64,000 nucleotides of DNA from Roridomyces roridus (lineage: Eukaryota > Basidiomycota > Agaricomycetes > Agaricales > Mycenaceae), in NCBI GenBank assembly GCA_029378245.1, contig JARKIF010000001.1, positions 248,001-312,000 of the forward strand. Reading direction: 5' to 3'. The notes under the pieces were generated by a model that was given only the letters and a program-made list of their open reading frames with translations, did no database searches and had not been told where the DNA came from. This document shows positions 1 through 10,739 of this stretch, in pieces. Every line of letters begins with the position of its first letter. The stretch's first letter is position 1. Both the position numbers and the translations under genes were made by a program.

Positions 1-595
1 TCGGAACGTGTTCCGAGTTTTCCGAGTTTTCCGAGTTTCGATTTCGTTCCGAGTTTTTCGTTCCGGATACTTTGAACGCACCTAATTCCGAGATGGCGCC
101 ATCCTCTTTTTTCTTTCTCTCTCCGAGTCTCTCGCCGTCAAATCTTAACCCTCTCTCGCTCTCGCCTTCACCACCGCTGCCTGGCCTCACCTACCTCTCG
201 ATCATCCCATCAATCGATCTACATGCATGCATCAACGCGCACTGTGGATGGTTCCTCAATTGAAACGAATAATCTCATGCACGTCCCATTGAGTCCCATT
301 TGTTCTCAGTTCGGATGCCGAAATCGTATCGCTACCTGAGCCCACACGCTCTGCCCTTCCCCATCTCATCGACCAACCCGCCCATCCGAAACGCCGCGCC
401 TGCACCCGGGCATGCCGGCAATGCCGGATTCTTTCCCGGTGCGCTGCCGACCGCAATATGGATGCAATCAGGTGCGATGGAAAGCTATGTGGTGGGGCAG
501 TGCGGGCTCTCTGAGCGGCGGCTGGAGCGTAAGCGGCGTGGCGGGCGGCGGGGTACGGGGCGGGGCAGCGGCCGTAACCGAATCGCGGTTTTCGC

Positions 596-838
596 GTTGA
601 ACTCACGTTCAACGCGTTAATCAGTGCACTCTCGTTCAACGTGTTAACTGTGTTTAACGCGTTAAGCGCAAGAGTCACGTGTCGATGCGGCGGGGAGGCG
701 GGACGGCGAGCGGGCGGCGGCGTGGCTTAATCGGATGTTTCTCGCATTGAACGGGGCAACGTTCAACGCGTTAAATACCGTTAAATACCGGAGCGTTCAA
801 CGCGTTAACAGTTCAATTAACGCGTTGAATGCTCGGGT
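596..838. repeat. Cluster of short TTAACGCGTTAA-like words
   Basis: The word TTCAACGCGTTAA or a close variant recurs at least six times in about 240 bp, in both orientations because its core ACGCGT is self-complementary. The first 70 bases show another simple repetition of TCCGAG and TTTT. I see no credible gene between 1 and about 870. The ORFs there are arginine- and serine-rich and overlap on both strands, which points to chance reading of GC-rich repeat DNA. Confidence 0.6.
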
Positions 839-1000
839 CACGGGTATATTTGTATTTTGTATATTATTCTACTAATTAATTGTGAAAACCATTTGTTTTT
901 TTGCCGAGAGTCGAGTGTTCGGCAAGAGAAAGCCCCGGCAGCCTTGCCGTGGGCTCCCTTTGAGCCCCACAGATATAGCCCTGTTTAACGCATTCGACCC

Positions 1001-1882
1001 TTGGCTGATAACCCTATTTACCGCGATAAATTCACTGTACCAGCTGTTTATTGCCGTTATGGATGCCCTCGCCGCGTCATCACTGACAATGGTCCTGAAG
1101 TACGCGCCGGATTTGAGCAGCTGATGAAGACACTCAATATTCCACAGATCAAGATTTCTCCGTACAATAAACATGCCAATGGTGTTGTGGAACGTGGGCA
1201 TTTCACATTGCGAGAAGCATTGGTGACCTCCTGCAGTGGTGCAATAATTCAGTGGCCAGAAAAATTACCACTGGCTATTTTTGCCGATCGAATCACCGTC
1301 AGCCGCGTCACTGGTTTTTCCCCTTATCAACTTCTGCATGGGACGGACCCAATTTTGCCTTTCGACTTGACAGAGGCTACCTTTTTGGTCGAGGGATTTC
1401 ATTCTGGCATGACAACGGCAGAATTACTGAAGCTCCGAATTCGGCAATTGTCCAAACACGACCGAGATATTCACCACGCAGCAGAGACCCTGAAGAAGTC
1501 CCGTTTCTATTCAAAGGCGCAATTTGAACGGAAGTTCATCAAGAAGCTGCAGAGGGATGAATACAAGCCGGGTGAGTTGGTGTTGATTCGAAATGTGAGT
1601 TTGGAAATGGAAGTGAGTTCGAGGAGGAAAACATCGGACAGGTACATGGGACCATACAAAGTGGTGCGCAAGAACATGGGAGGTGCATATCTCCTTCAAG
1701 AATTGGATGGATCGCCACTTGCACACAATCCTATTGCCGCCTTTCGACTATACCCCTATATCACCCGTGACCATTGGTTCATGCACTCTGGTTGGATGGT
1801 GCCGGATGACGATAATGATGAAAATGGGGATGGAGAATCTCCATCAGAAATGGAGACATCGCCGGATTCTAGGGACGATTAA
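1001..1882 (+). pseudogene. Ty3/Gypsy retrotransposon pol, 3' integrase part
   Basis: This reading frame is the second half of a Ty3/Gypsy integrase. It starts inside the catalytic core: the second acidic residue is in the motif ITDNGPE (about residue 29) and the third is the Glu of NGVVERGH. A GPY/F-type C-terminal module follows (MGPYKVVRKNMGGAYLLQEL, then HNPIAAFRLYPYI) with an acidic tail. The first catalytic Asp, the zinc-binding domain, RNase H and reverse transcriptase are all missing. No ATG opens the frame, and the sequence upstream turns into the short-word repeat. The element is therefore a 5'-truncated relic. Family assignment is sound; the exact left boundary is not resolved. Confidence 0.85.
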
Positions 1883-2007
1883 GCTTGCTTGACTTCGCGA
1901 AGCTATTCGCACGACTCAAAGTCCAGCATGCAGATTTGATCCCCGTCTATTCAAGTCCTTTAATTAGCGGCGCAAGTTAAGGAGTATTCCTCGCCCCCGC
2001 CCTCACC

Positions 2008-3282
2008 ATGGCTAACCAAAAATTTGCTGACGACTTCGTTCTTCCCCGCATTCCTCCTGAAATCTATGAGCATCCTCGTTGCCTGGCTTCCCCCATACGC
2101 GCAGCTGCTGCCAATGAGTTTGACCGAATTTTCACATCAGACGTAGGATGATTGTGTCTGGGTTCCAATGGGTTATTAACACACTGGCGCTCATAGATAA
2201 CTCAAGCTGTCGAATATGAACAGAGTCGGCCGTGGGCCAGTTCATCCCGCCTTGCTACGATCATAGCACCCAAGTTGACCCCACCAACGTACGAGCCTTC
2301 GTCGTCCGCTCCCACCACTGCTCCCCACTTTCCTCCCCCTGTCGACACCCATGCTCCAGTTTCCAAGAAAAGCCGTTTCCAGTGTTTACTCAAGTTTTTG
2401 TGCTGTGTGCATGAATCCGTGGAACCTGTTGCTGGTGCTGATGGCCAGGAGTCGTTTGTCGATGCACGGCCCAGTACGCATCTCCAAGGTTCGGTGATGA
2501 TGCTTCATGGTCGACCTACGGATAAACCTCCAAAGTACCTCGCTATTCCTTTCTTGGTCCCGTATGATGGTGTGGTATACGGCGCGCTCATTCCCGAGTA
2601 CTCGTCACCGCCCGCTTCACTCCACTCGGAGTTATATCCAGACACTATGAGTGATGTTACTGGTGCTGAACCTCCTCGTTTGCATCCGGACCACTGGTAC
2701 AGAGTAATTCCGCGGCCAGAGCATTACGATCATATGGAAGATACCGCAGCTGCTCTGGCAGCAGAAAACATCCTTGCCTGTCCCAATCCCGAGACCCCTC
2801 GCGATGCCGATGGATTTGTTGTTCTTTATGTTTCCATCTCCACCGATAGCCGTCACACACTCGTCTACGAAGGCACACATCGTCTCCCAGGGCCTGTTCG
2901 AGTTGGGACCCTCCTTCACTTGATGGGCGCACTTGAGAACACGCTCTGGGAAGTACGACGATGGGGCGCGGCATTTATCGAAGGGTGTGCTTACTTGCAG
3001 CTGTGGGAGCTAGAGTTCGATGACCATACGCGCTACAGCGGCAAACACGTGGAGCTCCGGATAAATGCAGAAGATGTGGAGGATTTGGAATCCAGCATTT
3101 CGTTTCGTGACCCATCGCCGATTCCGATCATTGACGAGCTCCCAGCTGTGACTATGGACCAGCAGCACGTACAAGATTCTTTGTTCCTTGTTCGATCCCT
3201 TCACTACCTATCCACCTTCACCCGATTTGTTTACGACAGTTCGCATACCCTTGTTGAACCAAACACCACACCCTCCTTCTAG
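2008..3282 (+). CDS. Hypothetical protein, two exons, about 397 aa
   Basis: I do not recognise this protein. The start ATG sits in a good context (ACCATGG). Exon 1 (2008-2142) encodes 45 residues beginning MANQKFADDFVLPRIPPEIY. An 81-nt intron (2143-2223, GTAGGA...ACAG) joins it in frame to the long exon 2224-3282, which ends with a stop after a Ser/Phe tail. The product is soluble-looking and acidic, with no signal peptide or membrane segment and a proline-rich stretch near residue 70. It lies only 125 bp downstream of the Gypsy integrase stop and reads the same way. It may therefore be an accessory ORF of the same retroelement rather than a host gene. The splice model is my inference. Confidence 0.45.
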
Positions 3283-4709
3283 ATTCCTATGCTTTCGCTT
3301 CATGTACGACTCGGTATCCTGACAAATTGCGAAATGGATGATCTGCCCTTCTCCCCAACTGGGGACAGTTGGAATTTTTCCGTCCGCCGCGGATGTCGTG
3401 TTTGAAAAGTGTTCATTAGGAGGAAGGGCAGAAGAGGTATTTCACATTTATCAAGAAACCTGCCGTTGCAAGAATTTACGCGGAGTGAAGGTAGCGTTAA
3501 AAAGAATATTGGGTGGCTGTACACAGTTGTGGCTGTGTCTCATCAAATCATGGTGACATCAGCACGGCTTAATGATGAATCAGATGGACTGGTGGTGCAT
3601 TGTAGAGGTTTCCAGAACATTCTTTGGAACTATGGAGAAATTTCCAGAAGATGATGCGTACCGGCCGAACGACTCATATTCGCTTACATAGTCAGTATTG
3701 TAAAGGTATATAAGGCCAGCGTAATTACCCTTATCGACACCTGAATACAGTGAACCACTTTTCACTACCAAGTTCTCTCTATCTCTTGAATCTATTACCA
3801 CTACAATTGTAGTCGGTGCAATTCAACATTAACTTTCAAATTCTATTTGTTCGCCTGCTTCAAGCCAGCTGCTTGCTTCGTCTCGCGATCCATACCATCC
3901 AAAGGATTGTTTTTGTACTGCCAATCGACACCACAACCGTTCCGCTCACCGATCCCGAAGTTTTCATCTTTATTGTTCAAGCCTGACCAAGACGCGTCAC
4001 GGTTGTTAATAAAACCAACAACAAGTACAGTTACCCAACCAAATCAAGTTCAACCCACCGCATCCTGATCTTCTTAATTTTAAATCCAAATCGTCACAAC
4101 TCGCCTTCCCCGAACTCAAAGTGGTATTGGTTTAAATTTACTAATTTTACCAACCCACTAGGAATCGATTTATTCCGCCGACAATGCACGCACCCCGACA
4201 CCTCCCCCTTGTATTCCTCCAGTTGCTCGTAGCCTCCTTTGTCTCGCCGTAGGAATACACCGTGGTCCTGTCAACGTGTGCGTCACTGCACGTTTGGTTC
4301 GTCCGTTAGTGTCTGTCGTGAGAACGACAGCCTTTCATAGGTCAGTGCGTGACATTCACTGAGGGTACTGGGTCCCTGTGATGTGGGTTGCCCTGAAGCT
4401 TGGGACATATTCATGTGTACGGCACCTGTCCGAAAAATTGGAAAAATTCATAGCATTCAAAATTGAATGAACTCTGTGATGTATGCTCTTAGCCATCATA
4501 GTCCATCCCTTGTACCCACTGACAACAGAGTGTGATCCCAGGTCATGAATTTGTTGGTATATTGAACCCAGAGTTTTGTTTACTAGTTACTGCTGCTGTA
4601 GACTCAAAATCATCCAGGGTGCACCAAAGATAAGGAATTTCCTGTTATAGGAGGGGAGGGGGGTCCCTCCAAGGGCTGAAGAAAAAGTTTTGTACCAAAT
4701 TTCCACAGA
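3283..4709. other. No gene seen; LTR-like and old MITE remnants
   Basis: No convincing coding region. A TATATAAG box (3707-3714) is followed by a pyrimidine-rich leader, as in an LTR U3/R region or a lost promoter. The string ending at 4354 (AGGTCAGTGCGTGACA) nearly matches the 3' end of the complete solo LTR at 6880-7355, so an LTR of a related family may end here. Bases about 4636-4700 (TATAGGAGGGGAGG... then a poly-A-rich stretch) look like a decayed right end of the MITE family described at 4718. Confidence 0.4.
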
Positions 4710-4717
4710 TGCGAGCC

Positions 4718-5393
4718 CAAGGGGGCATCGGGATTGAAAATCCGTACCGGGGGAGGGGGAGGGGGGGGTCCCGAGCGGGCTCGAAAAAAACTTCTACCTG
4801 CATATTAGTAAAGTGTAAAGCCGCCTGTTTACATTACATCATCGATCACATAATCAGTAGCTAGCTCCTTGTCGTTCTCCACGTCTTTGTACCTCCTCGC
4901 TTCGTTCGTCAAATATATTGTGGTCTTATTGATCTCGGTGCGAGTTTCTCATTTAGTGTTTCCTATCCGGCCGATAGGCTTCCATAAAGGTGTTTTGGAG
5001 CATGTAAACACCATTCAACCAGTTCAGATTGTGCTATAACCACTCAGGGTAGCCTCCCAGCCACCAGAACTTTGAATTGATTGAAATTTCCAAATTGGGA
5101 CTGATATATTACATAATACAGCCTGTCCTGACAAGACATTCCCACAGAAAACAAGTGGATCATTGCTCAGGCAGACATGAGATGGGTCTAATTGACACTG
5201 GGGTCCTCTAATAAGTTTGTAAAACATATTTTTCCTATGGTTGGGAGCCACGGATTGCTCGGACCACCGGCAAATCACATGACTGTGGGAATGATCTGCC
5301 TTATATAGGAGGGGAGGGGGGGGGGGGGTCCAGCCAGGGTCGAAAAAAACTTTTCGACCCTATATCTGAAATTCGGATCCCGATGCCCCCTTG
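4718..5393 (+). mobile_element. Non-autonomous hAT-like MITE, copy A
   Basis: The element begins CAAGGGGGCATCGGGAT and ends with the exact reverse complement. It is flanked by a perfect 8-bp duplication TGCGAGCC (4710-4717 and 5394-5401). An 8-bp duplication and a CARNG-type terminus are typical of hAT transposons. It contains poly-G tracts next to both ends and no transposase. It is 676 bp long because a 171-bp solo LTR plus its duplication sits inside; without that it is about 500 bp, like copies B and C. It is inserted into the hAT transposase relic on the minus strand, just after the residues KEKAR. Confidence 0.9.
4814..4984. mobile_element. Solo LTR, 171 bp, inside MITE copy A
   Basis: The segment starts TGTAAAGCC and ends CTTCCA, giving the usual TG...CA LTR ends. 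It is bounded by a perfect 5-bp duplication TAAAG (4809-4813 and 4985-4989). Copies B and C of the host MITE run straight through the equivalent site (AGTAAAGGTGTTTTGG in copy B), which proves the insertion and its precise boundaries. Family is unknown; such short LTRs occur in Copia-like elements. It inserted after the MITE did. Confidence 0.85.
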
Positions 5394-5684
5394 TGCGAGC
5401 CTTCTCTTTTCGATCCTTGCCATTTGGGAGCTTACCGAACCAAGACAGGCCGAACCTCGGGTGGGGTACTGCAACCAGCATCGAATCAGCACTAAACGTA
5501 GAATAACAGACACGTACTGGTCGTTGAATTGGCACTTCAGAGCCCTGTTGTAGTATGTCGTCAGTTTCTCCAAACCGGCGGAGGCTGCAACACAGAGGGA
5601 TTGTAGTTGACTTTCATCGTCGCACGTTGTGGTGAGGTGCATGAGCATGTTCTCGTGCATTGGGATCACCCATGGCAGCGTCGG

Positions 5685-6456
5685 TAGTGTGTAGCACAAA
5701 TATATATATTGATGGCAAATATTCATGGATTAGTAAACAGCATCCTGGAAGACTGTCGGCCAGACAGACAACACTAAAGGCAGAAACACACCGAGCTCAA
5801 CAGAACCACAGTATATTCAACAGACGACGAGCGAGGCACGTACGACAAGACGAGACGAAGGTAGACGACAAGGGATGACTGACTACGTAATGTCCGTGAT
5901 CCGTCAGTAGTAAGCCGGCAGGCTTACACATCCGCAAATATTCGTGAGTGGCAACTATTCAGATTCAGCAAGTCTGAATACCCATTTGAAATGGTTTATT
6001 GCAAGCTGTTTGCAGGTAAGAGGTAAGACTCACTCAAAGTGCTATATCAGCTTCAGAGAGCAGTGTGGTGGTCTCAAATGAGGTTCCCAGCAAGTTCTCA
6101 GTGATGGTAGCTCGCAGTGGGAATTGGATCTTGACAGATTGACAGAAGGGCATGTCAAAATGGACAGATCACTGGGTATGTGTCATTGTACACAAAATAT
6201 TCTAATGACTGATGTGGGTGCATGGAACAAGCCGAGTTGGCTCAGTGATGCCGAGTGATGCCGACGGATCAATCTTCCAAATTGAGCTCTGATATCACGT
6301 TGATCAAGCCAGGATTAGCCAATGAATATTCATGAATAGTGACTTTTCCAAAACCTGATATTCGCATTCACGTGAATAGCACAGCCACAGCCATTCATAA
6401 ATACGAATATTTGTTATTCACGAATACACAGCCACGAACATTTGTGCTACACACTA
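5685..6456. mobile_element. 772-bp hAT-like TIR element
   Basis: Ends are TAGTGTGTAGCACAAAT and its exact reverse complement (17 bp). The element is flanked by the perfect 8-bp duplication AGCGTCGG (5677-5684 and 6457-6464). It has no coding capacity that I can recognise. Its removal joins two parts of one hAT transposase exon in frame, producing SKSSTPTLPWVIPM on the minus strand. TAGTG ends and an 8-bp duplication place it with hAT-like elements of a different group from the CAAGG family. Confidence 0.88.
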
Positions 6457-6879
6457 AGCGTCGGCGTAGAGGACTTGGACATTTGAAGAGTAACTTGCGT
6501 GAAGAGCTGGAAACAATAAACGGCAGAACAAAAATATATTGGGAACACACCTTGAGCATCGTCCGTAGAGAAGCCAGCATACTCCAATCTTCGTCCTTCA
6601 ACAGCAGAGGGTGGAGCTCCTCACGCTCGATCAGCCAACGGTGAATAGCCTGGCAACGGTGAATCAATTAGCGGCACGTCGAACACAGTGAGTAAGTACT
6701 CACCTTGGGTAGGATCAGTGCCCGTTTCAGCATCGCCTCCGTGTAATTCCAACGATGCTTGACGTCGCGGATGACCACCAAGCTCGAGATCTTACGACCA
6801 GACTTGTGGAGTTCGTCCCTGTAGATGGCGGCGGCGATGGCTTTGAAGCGGGCGCGGCGCTGGGGAGAGGCGCATATCC

Positions 6880-7355
6880 TGTCACGACAAGACTTGTTTC
6901 ACGCGTCCAACAGCGGTAAGATGCTGTGGATTGGGTAGTGCGCTACTAAAGCTCGTAAAATGAACTGAATAAAAGTCTAGGAGAGGGTACAGAATACGAC
7001 GACTAGCTACTGCTTTTATACTATGAGGAATAGATCTACGATGCTACACTAATTGTCCTGGCTTCCGACATGCACTATTGTTCTGCATCTTTGTCGTTTC
7101 CTATTGTCATGTCTACACCGTGTTCTTCATAGAAGCCTGTCATGATCTGACAGTTCACTGATCGAAAACTTCATCCCTCATCCACGCTGTCGTGCATAAA
7201 TATGAAACTTATCCCACGTCTTTAAATAATGTCTTCCTCGGCTTCTTCTTCAATCCGATCGAGACAGGGTTCCCATGACTTTAACGCTGTGCGGCGCCAA
7301 TGTATATCGGGTTTGTTTGGCGTTGTCACGTGCGCAAATAGGTCAGCGCGTGACA
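6880..7355. mobile_element. Solo LTR, 476 bp
   Basis: The LTR runs from TGTCACG to CGTGACA, a 7-bp terminal inversion with TG...CA ends. It is flanked by the perfect 5-bp duplication TATCC (6875-6879 and 7356-7360). It splits the hAT transposase exon at ...TTTR/ICASPQ.... Removing it plus one duplication restores that frame. Its last 16 bases closely resemble the sequence ending at 4354. Confidence 0.9.
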
Positions 7356-8262
7356 TATCCTGGTGGTGGTTAGTTGAAGCTGCAACATTGAATGATGAAT
7401 AAACCCCGCCGCAAAACCGAATCACGCACCTTCTGAAGAGGGCTTAGCTTCTCCAATTCAGCCGCCATATCCTGCATGACCTCGACATCCGCATCCTCCT
7501 CATCCGACGTCGTGGTCTCCGAGTCCGTGGTCGTTGGGGGAGCCTCGTTCTCCATTTGCTTGAGATCGGGGTCGTCGTCTGGATCGTAGTAGAAAGGGAG
7601 CTCCTTGTTGGGGAGGTAGTAGTCGATGACATCCGGGTCGTCGGCCTCGTTCAGCGTCGAAAGAATCTTCTGGACAACGAGGTTGACGACGTGCGCGAGA
7701 CAGCGTATCTGGGAGTTTTCGGGAGCGAACTGGATGTTGAATTTATCGGCCAAGATGCGCGGGAGTACGGCGATTAGGACGTCATTGGGTGAGGCGCTGT
7801 CGAAAGTACCTGCGGAGATGTAATGATATCGTAGCCAATGCGTGAGGAGTAAGAGGACGAAAGAGAGAGACGTATCTTTTCCAGGATTCCCAACTCTGAA
7901 AGCCGCCGCGCAAGCGCCGCGGCAGCGTACGCACCCTCGTGTTCCTTGTCCTCGATGGGATGGAAGTCGAGGACGCGCTCAACAAGCTCCCAGTCCTCGG
8001 TGATCCAAGAACCAATGGAGCCGGCGAACGTGAACATCATGAAACGCGTCGTCCATGTGTCCTCGGAAAAGGCGATCTTGGATTTAACCGTCTGGTAGAC
8101 GAGGATGCCGGGCTGCGCGCGCCGGTGTCAAAATCCTGCGCGTCGCCCTTTCTACTGACGGGAATCGCGACGAAGGCGGCTCCCACTCAGGGTGCCGCCC
8201 CGATTGGCATGCGGTCTCCGCGTCCCCCGCGTGGTGGCAGTTTCATGGGCGAGCATCGCAAC

Positions 8263-9714
8263 CAAGGGGGCACCGGGATCGAAAATTCGTACCGGGGGAG
8301 GGGGGGGGGGGGGTCCCGAGCAGGCTCGAAAAAAATTTCTACCTGTATATTAGTAAAGGTGTTTTGGAGCATGTAAACACCAGAACTTTAAATTGATCAA
8401 AATTTCCAAATTGGGACTGATATATTACATAATACAGCCTGTCCTGACAAGACATTCCCACAGAAAACAAGTGGATCATTGCTCAGGCAGACATGAGATG
8501 GGTCTGATTGACACTGGGGCCCTTCAACAAGCTTGTAATCAATATTTTTTGTATGGTTGGGAGCCGTGGATGGCTCGGACCACCGGCAAATCACATGATC
8601 GTGGGAATGATCTGCCTTATATAGGAGGGGAGGGGGGGGGGAGGGGGGGGGTCCAGCCGAGGGTCGAAAAAAAGTTTTCGACACTTGCGTACTTTCCGCC
8701 TCACACGTGCCGCTCGATATGGCAATTTGATGGGGGCAGTGCTTAGCTGTGCATGATCGGCAACAAATCGGCAACAGCTAGAGGTGATCAGATCAAACAG
8801 CAAGAAAACACAAATCACTAAGTCCACAGACAGCACAAGTACTTTGCCAAAGCAATTTACAAGCCAGAGGTACTTAGAGCACGGAATCATATACATTGAA
8901 AACATACACAGATACAGCGATAACTATGTGGCAAGCCAAAACAACCGCCGCCACGAGCGTACTGGGCCCTGGCCATTCGGCGGCCGAGTGGGGAGCGTGG
9001 ACAAAGGGTAGCAACTGGCGTGGGTGTGTACATACGGACGAGCGAGCCTGTGAAGCGAGATTGGCATGACTGACACGGCGTGAGCGCCTCACGCAGCCCG
9101 CCTCCGCTTCCCGAGCAAACGTCGCCGCAGCGAGTAGGAATGGACAGGATGAAGGTGTGTGACGAAATCCGCGGGGGAGCAATTCAGCGAGGTGTGACGA
9201 ACGATTGGGCGGGCGTGCAGGCGAGTGGTGGCGCACGGTCCAGTCAAGAGCTCGTGGGCGGGTGTAGCGTCATGGTGTGGGTGTGCGAGAGATGTGGGGG
9301 CCGGCGTGTGTTGCAAACGGGTTATGAGCGCCATACGACGGGCGTGGGCGCAATACAGCCCTTGGTGAAGGCCCAAGGGGCAGGTGGAACGAAAGTTGGC
9401 GTCGAATGTGCGAGGAAGAGGACATGACGCGAAGCTGATAGGGTACGGCGAAAGCGAGCGGTTGCGACGGGCGGCGCCGGGCGGGGTAGCGATGAGCGGG
9501 CAGCATCGAGGGAGGATGGCGGTGAGAACGACTGACAGGGTGTTTGTCGCACACAAACAGACCATTGACGGCCGAAAGGATGGCCGAGAGTTGGCCGAGA
9601 GCACCGCCTCGCACTGCCCCCATCAAATTACCATATCGAGCGGCACGTGTGAGGCGGAAAGTCAGGAGTGGTTTTCGACCCTATATCCGAAATTCGGATC
9701 CCGATGCCCCCTTG
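8263..9714 (+). mobile_element. Non-autonomous hAT-like MITE, copy B, with nested insertion
   Basis: The ends are CAAGGGGGCACCGGGAT and the reverse complement of CAAGGGGGCATCGGGAT, so they differ from each other at one position. They are flanked by a perfect 8-bp duplication ATCGCAAC (8255-8262 and 9715-9722). The internal sequence matches copy A and copy C. The total of 1,452 bp is explained by a 989-bp element (8682-9670) plus its 8-bp duplication inserted in the right arm. The remaining 455 bp is a standard copy with long poly-G runs. Confidence 0.9.
8682..9670. mobile_element. 989-bp TIR element nested in MITE copy B
   Basis: The two ends form about 60-bp inverted repeats (8682-8742 and 9611-9670) that are nearly identical apart from a few positions near the very tip. 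The shared core includes ACTTTCCGCCTCACACGTGC. A perfect 8-bp duplication GTTTTCGA (8674-8681 and 9671-9678) flanks it and lies inside the right arm of copy B, where copies A and C are uninterrupted. No transposase is evident. The interior is GC-rich with overlapping meaningless ORFs on both strands. The class is probably hAT-like on duplication length alone. Confidence 0.87.
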
Positions 9715-9722
9715 ATCGCAAC

Positions 9723-10375
9723 CTCGCCGAGCCCCTTGCCCCTGCGCTCGCGATGGAGGCACCTCGTCCAGGCGTCGTGCGTGACCTCGCGCGCGGGGAG
9801 ATGCTTGACGGCGCTGCGTAGTGCAGGCACATGCATAACAAGGCATGGGCATGATTCCCATTGAATCTACTGCACTTATACCCATCCAAGCGTTACAAGA
9901 CACTGATTGCGAGACAAGGATTGCGAGAGTCGTTGAGCATGAAGCAAGGTCACATTATTACTATTCGAGTGTACACTGTCTTCCCAACTTCACGAGAGAG
10001 AGCTGGGGGCAAATCAGTCCAGAGGTCCAAGAAGAGTGGGCAGAGGTAACGGACGAAGGAACGGGCAGCAACAGTAGTGACCACGACCCATCGTTCCCAA
10101 AAGAGACCCACCCACTGGCCGTTCCCACCAGTCGGACGTCTTACGATCTTCGACTCGGATATCGCGTCAACTGTGTGCAGCATGCGCGTCGACCGGACAG
10201 GCAATGATACCCCCGAGAGTACATACACCGCTTCAGCTGGACGGACCCGTGCGCAGCATGCTCAACGAACCGAAGGTGTGCCCGTGCAACACCCCGGGTG
10301 TACATCTACCGCGCACGGGCTTGCCAATATGTCTTGACCGAGATCTTTCTTGAGGATAAGACGGGCTTGAGGGTG
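9723..10375. other. No recognisable gene
   Basis: GC-rich sequence with overlapping short ORFs on both strands and no family resemblance. A plus-strand frame (9845-10207) is open for 120 codons but has no known motif, and an antisense frame overlaps it. The first 130 bases may continue the 5' part of the hAT relic, but I cannot show this. Confidence 0.4.
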
Positions 10376-10739
10376 CATCAGACTTTTAACAGTTTGATTG
10401 TCAGGTCGTACGACCTGACAACCTCTGCCAAAATGCGACAACCAGCCGATTTTCCACAACCTCACAACCTTATGTCCAAAAGCCACGAGGTCCACTGTTC
10501 GACTCTCGATCAGCGCATCATTTCATTTTTCTATTTCTTCCGTGGAGGCTCTGATACTGTCAGTCTGCTGGTGAAAAATGCGGGGACAGTCTTTGCAATG
10601 TATTTTGTGAACTCTAATGGATCCCCATTACATTGTGGAAAGATAAAATTAAAGGTCTCCGTTTGGATTCGAACTCGTGAGGTTGTCCACAACCTCACGA
10701 CCGCCAAAACCCGGCAATCAGATGGTTAAAAGGCTGATG
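10376..10739. mobile_element. Candidate 364-bp TIR element
   Basis: The left end (10376 onward) and the reverse complement of the right end (back from 10739) align as CATCAGACTTTTAAC and CATCAGCCTTTTAAC. Weaker similarity continues for another 15 bases (TGATTGTC against TGATTGCC). Unlike its neighbours it has no clean target duplication; the flanking octamers TGAGGGTG and TGGGGGAT match at only five of eight positions. There is no coding capacity. It could be an old MITE whose duplication has decayed. Confidence 0.55.
10398..10421. repeat. Perfect 24-bp palindrome
   Basis: The 24 bases centred on GTCGTACGAC read identically on both strands and would form a 12-bp stem. It lies inside the left terminal repeat of the candidate TIR element. 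A second imperfect inverted repeat with the same AGGTTGT/ACAACCT words occurs at 10675-10700 near the other end. Confidence 0.8.

Larger units (their letters stand above)
5402..8114 (-). pseudogene. hAT-type transposase relic, interrupted three times
   Basis: Read on the minus strand, the pieces join into a hAT transposase of the kind common in Agaricomycetes. In order they are: PGILVYQTVKSKIAFSEDTW onward (about 8114-7877), an exon with NSQIRCLAHVVNLVVQKIL and an acidic linker, an exon with ICASPQRRARF and VKHRWNYTEAM, then AIHRWLIEREEL, then LFTQVTLQMS and TPTLPWVIPMHENM, and finally HPRFGLSWFGKLPNGKDRKE. Several small introns with good GT-AG sites can be placed between them. A solo LTR (6880-7355), a TIR element (5685-6456) and MITE copy A (from 5393 down) split the exons. 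Removing each insertion plus one target duplication restores continuity in the reading frame at the solo LTR and TIR element sites. The C-terminal dimerisation region is not found, and the N-terminal BED finger is not seen. Confidence 0.8.

Noticed and set aside
256..678. 140-codon minus-strand ORF with overlapping plus-strand ORFs
   Set aside because: Lies over the short-word repeat, biased composition, no family.
9080..9626. Overlapping ORFs of 115-171 codons inside the nested element
   Set aside because: Open on both strands at once, with no transposase motif; GC-driven.
10640..10700. tRNA- or SINE-like B box (GAGTTCGAATCC on the minus strand)
   Set aside because: The flanking bases do not form a T-stem or a cloverleaf, and no A box was found at proper distance.
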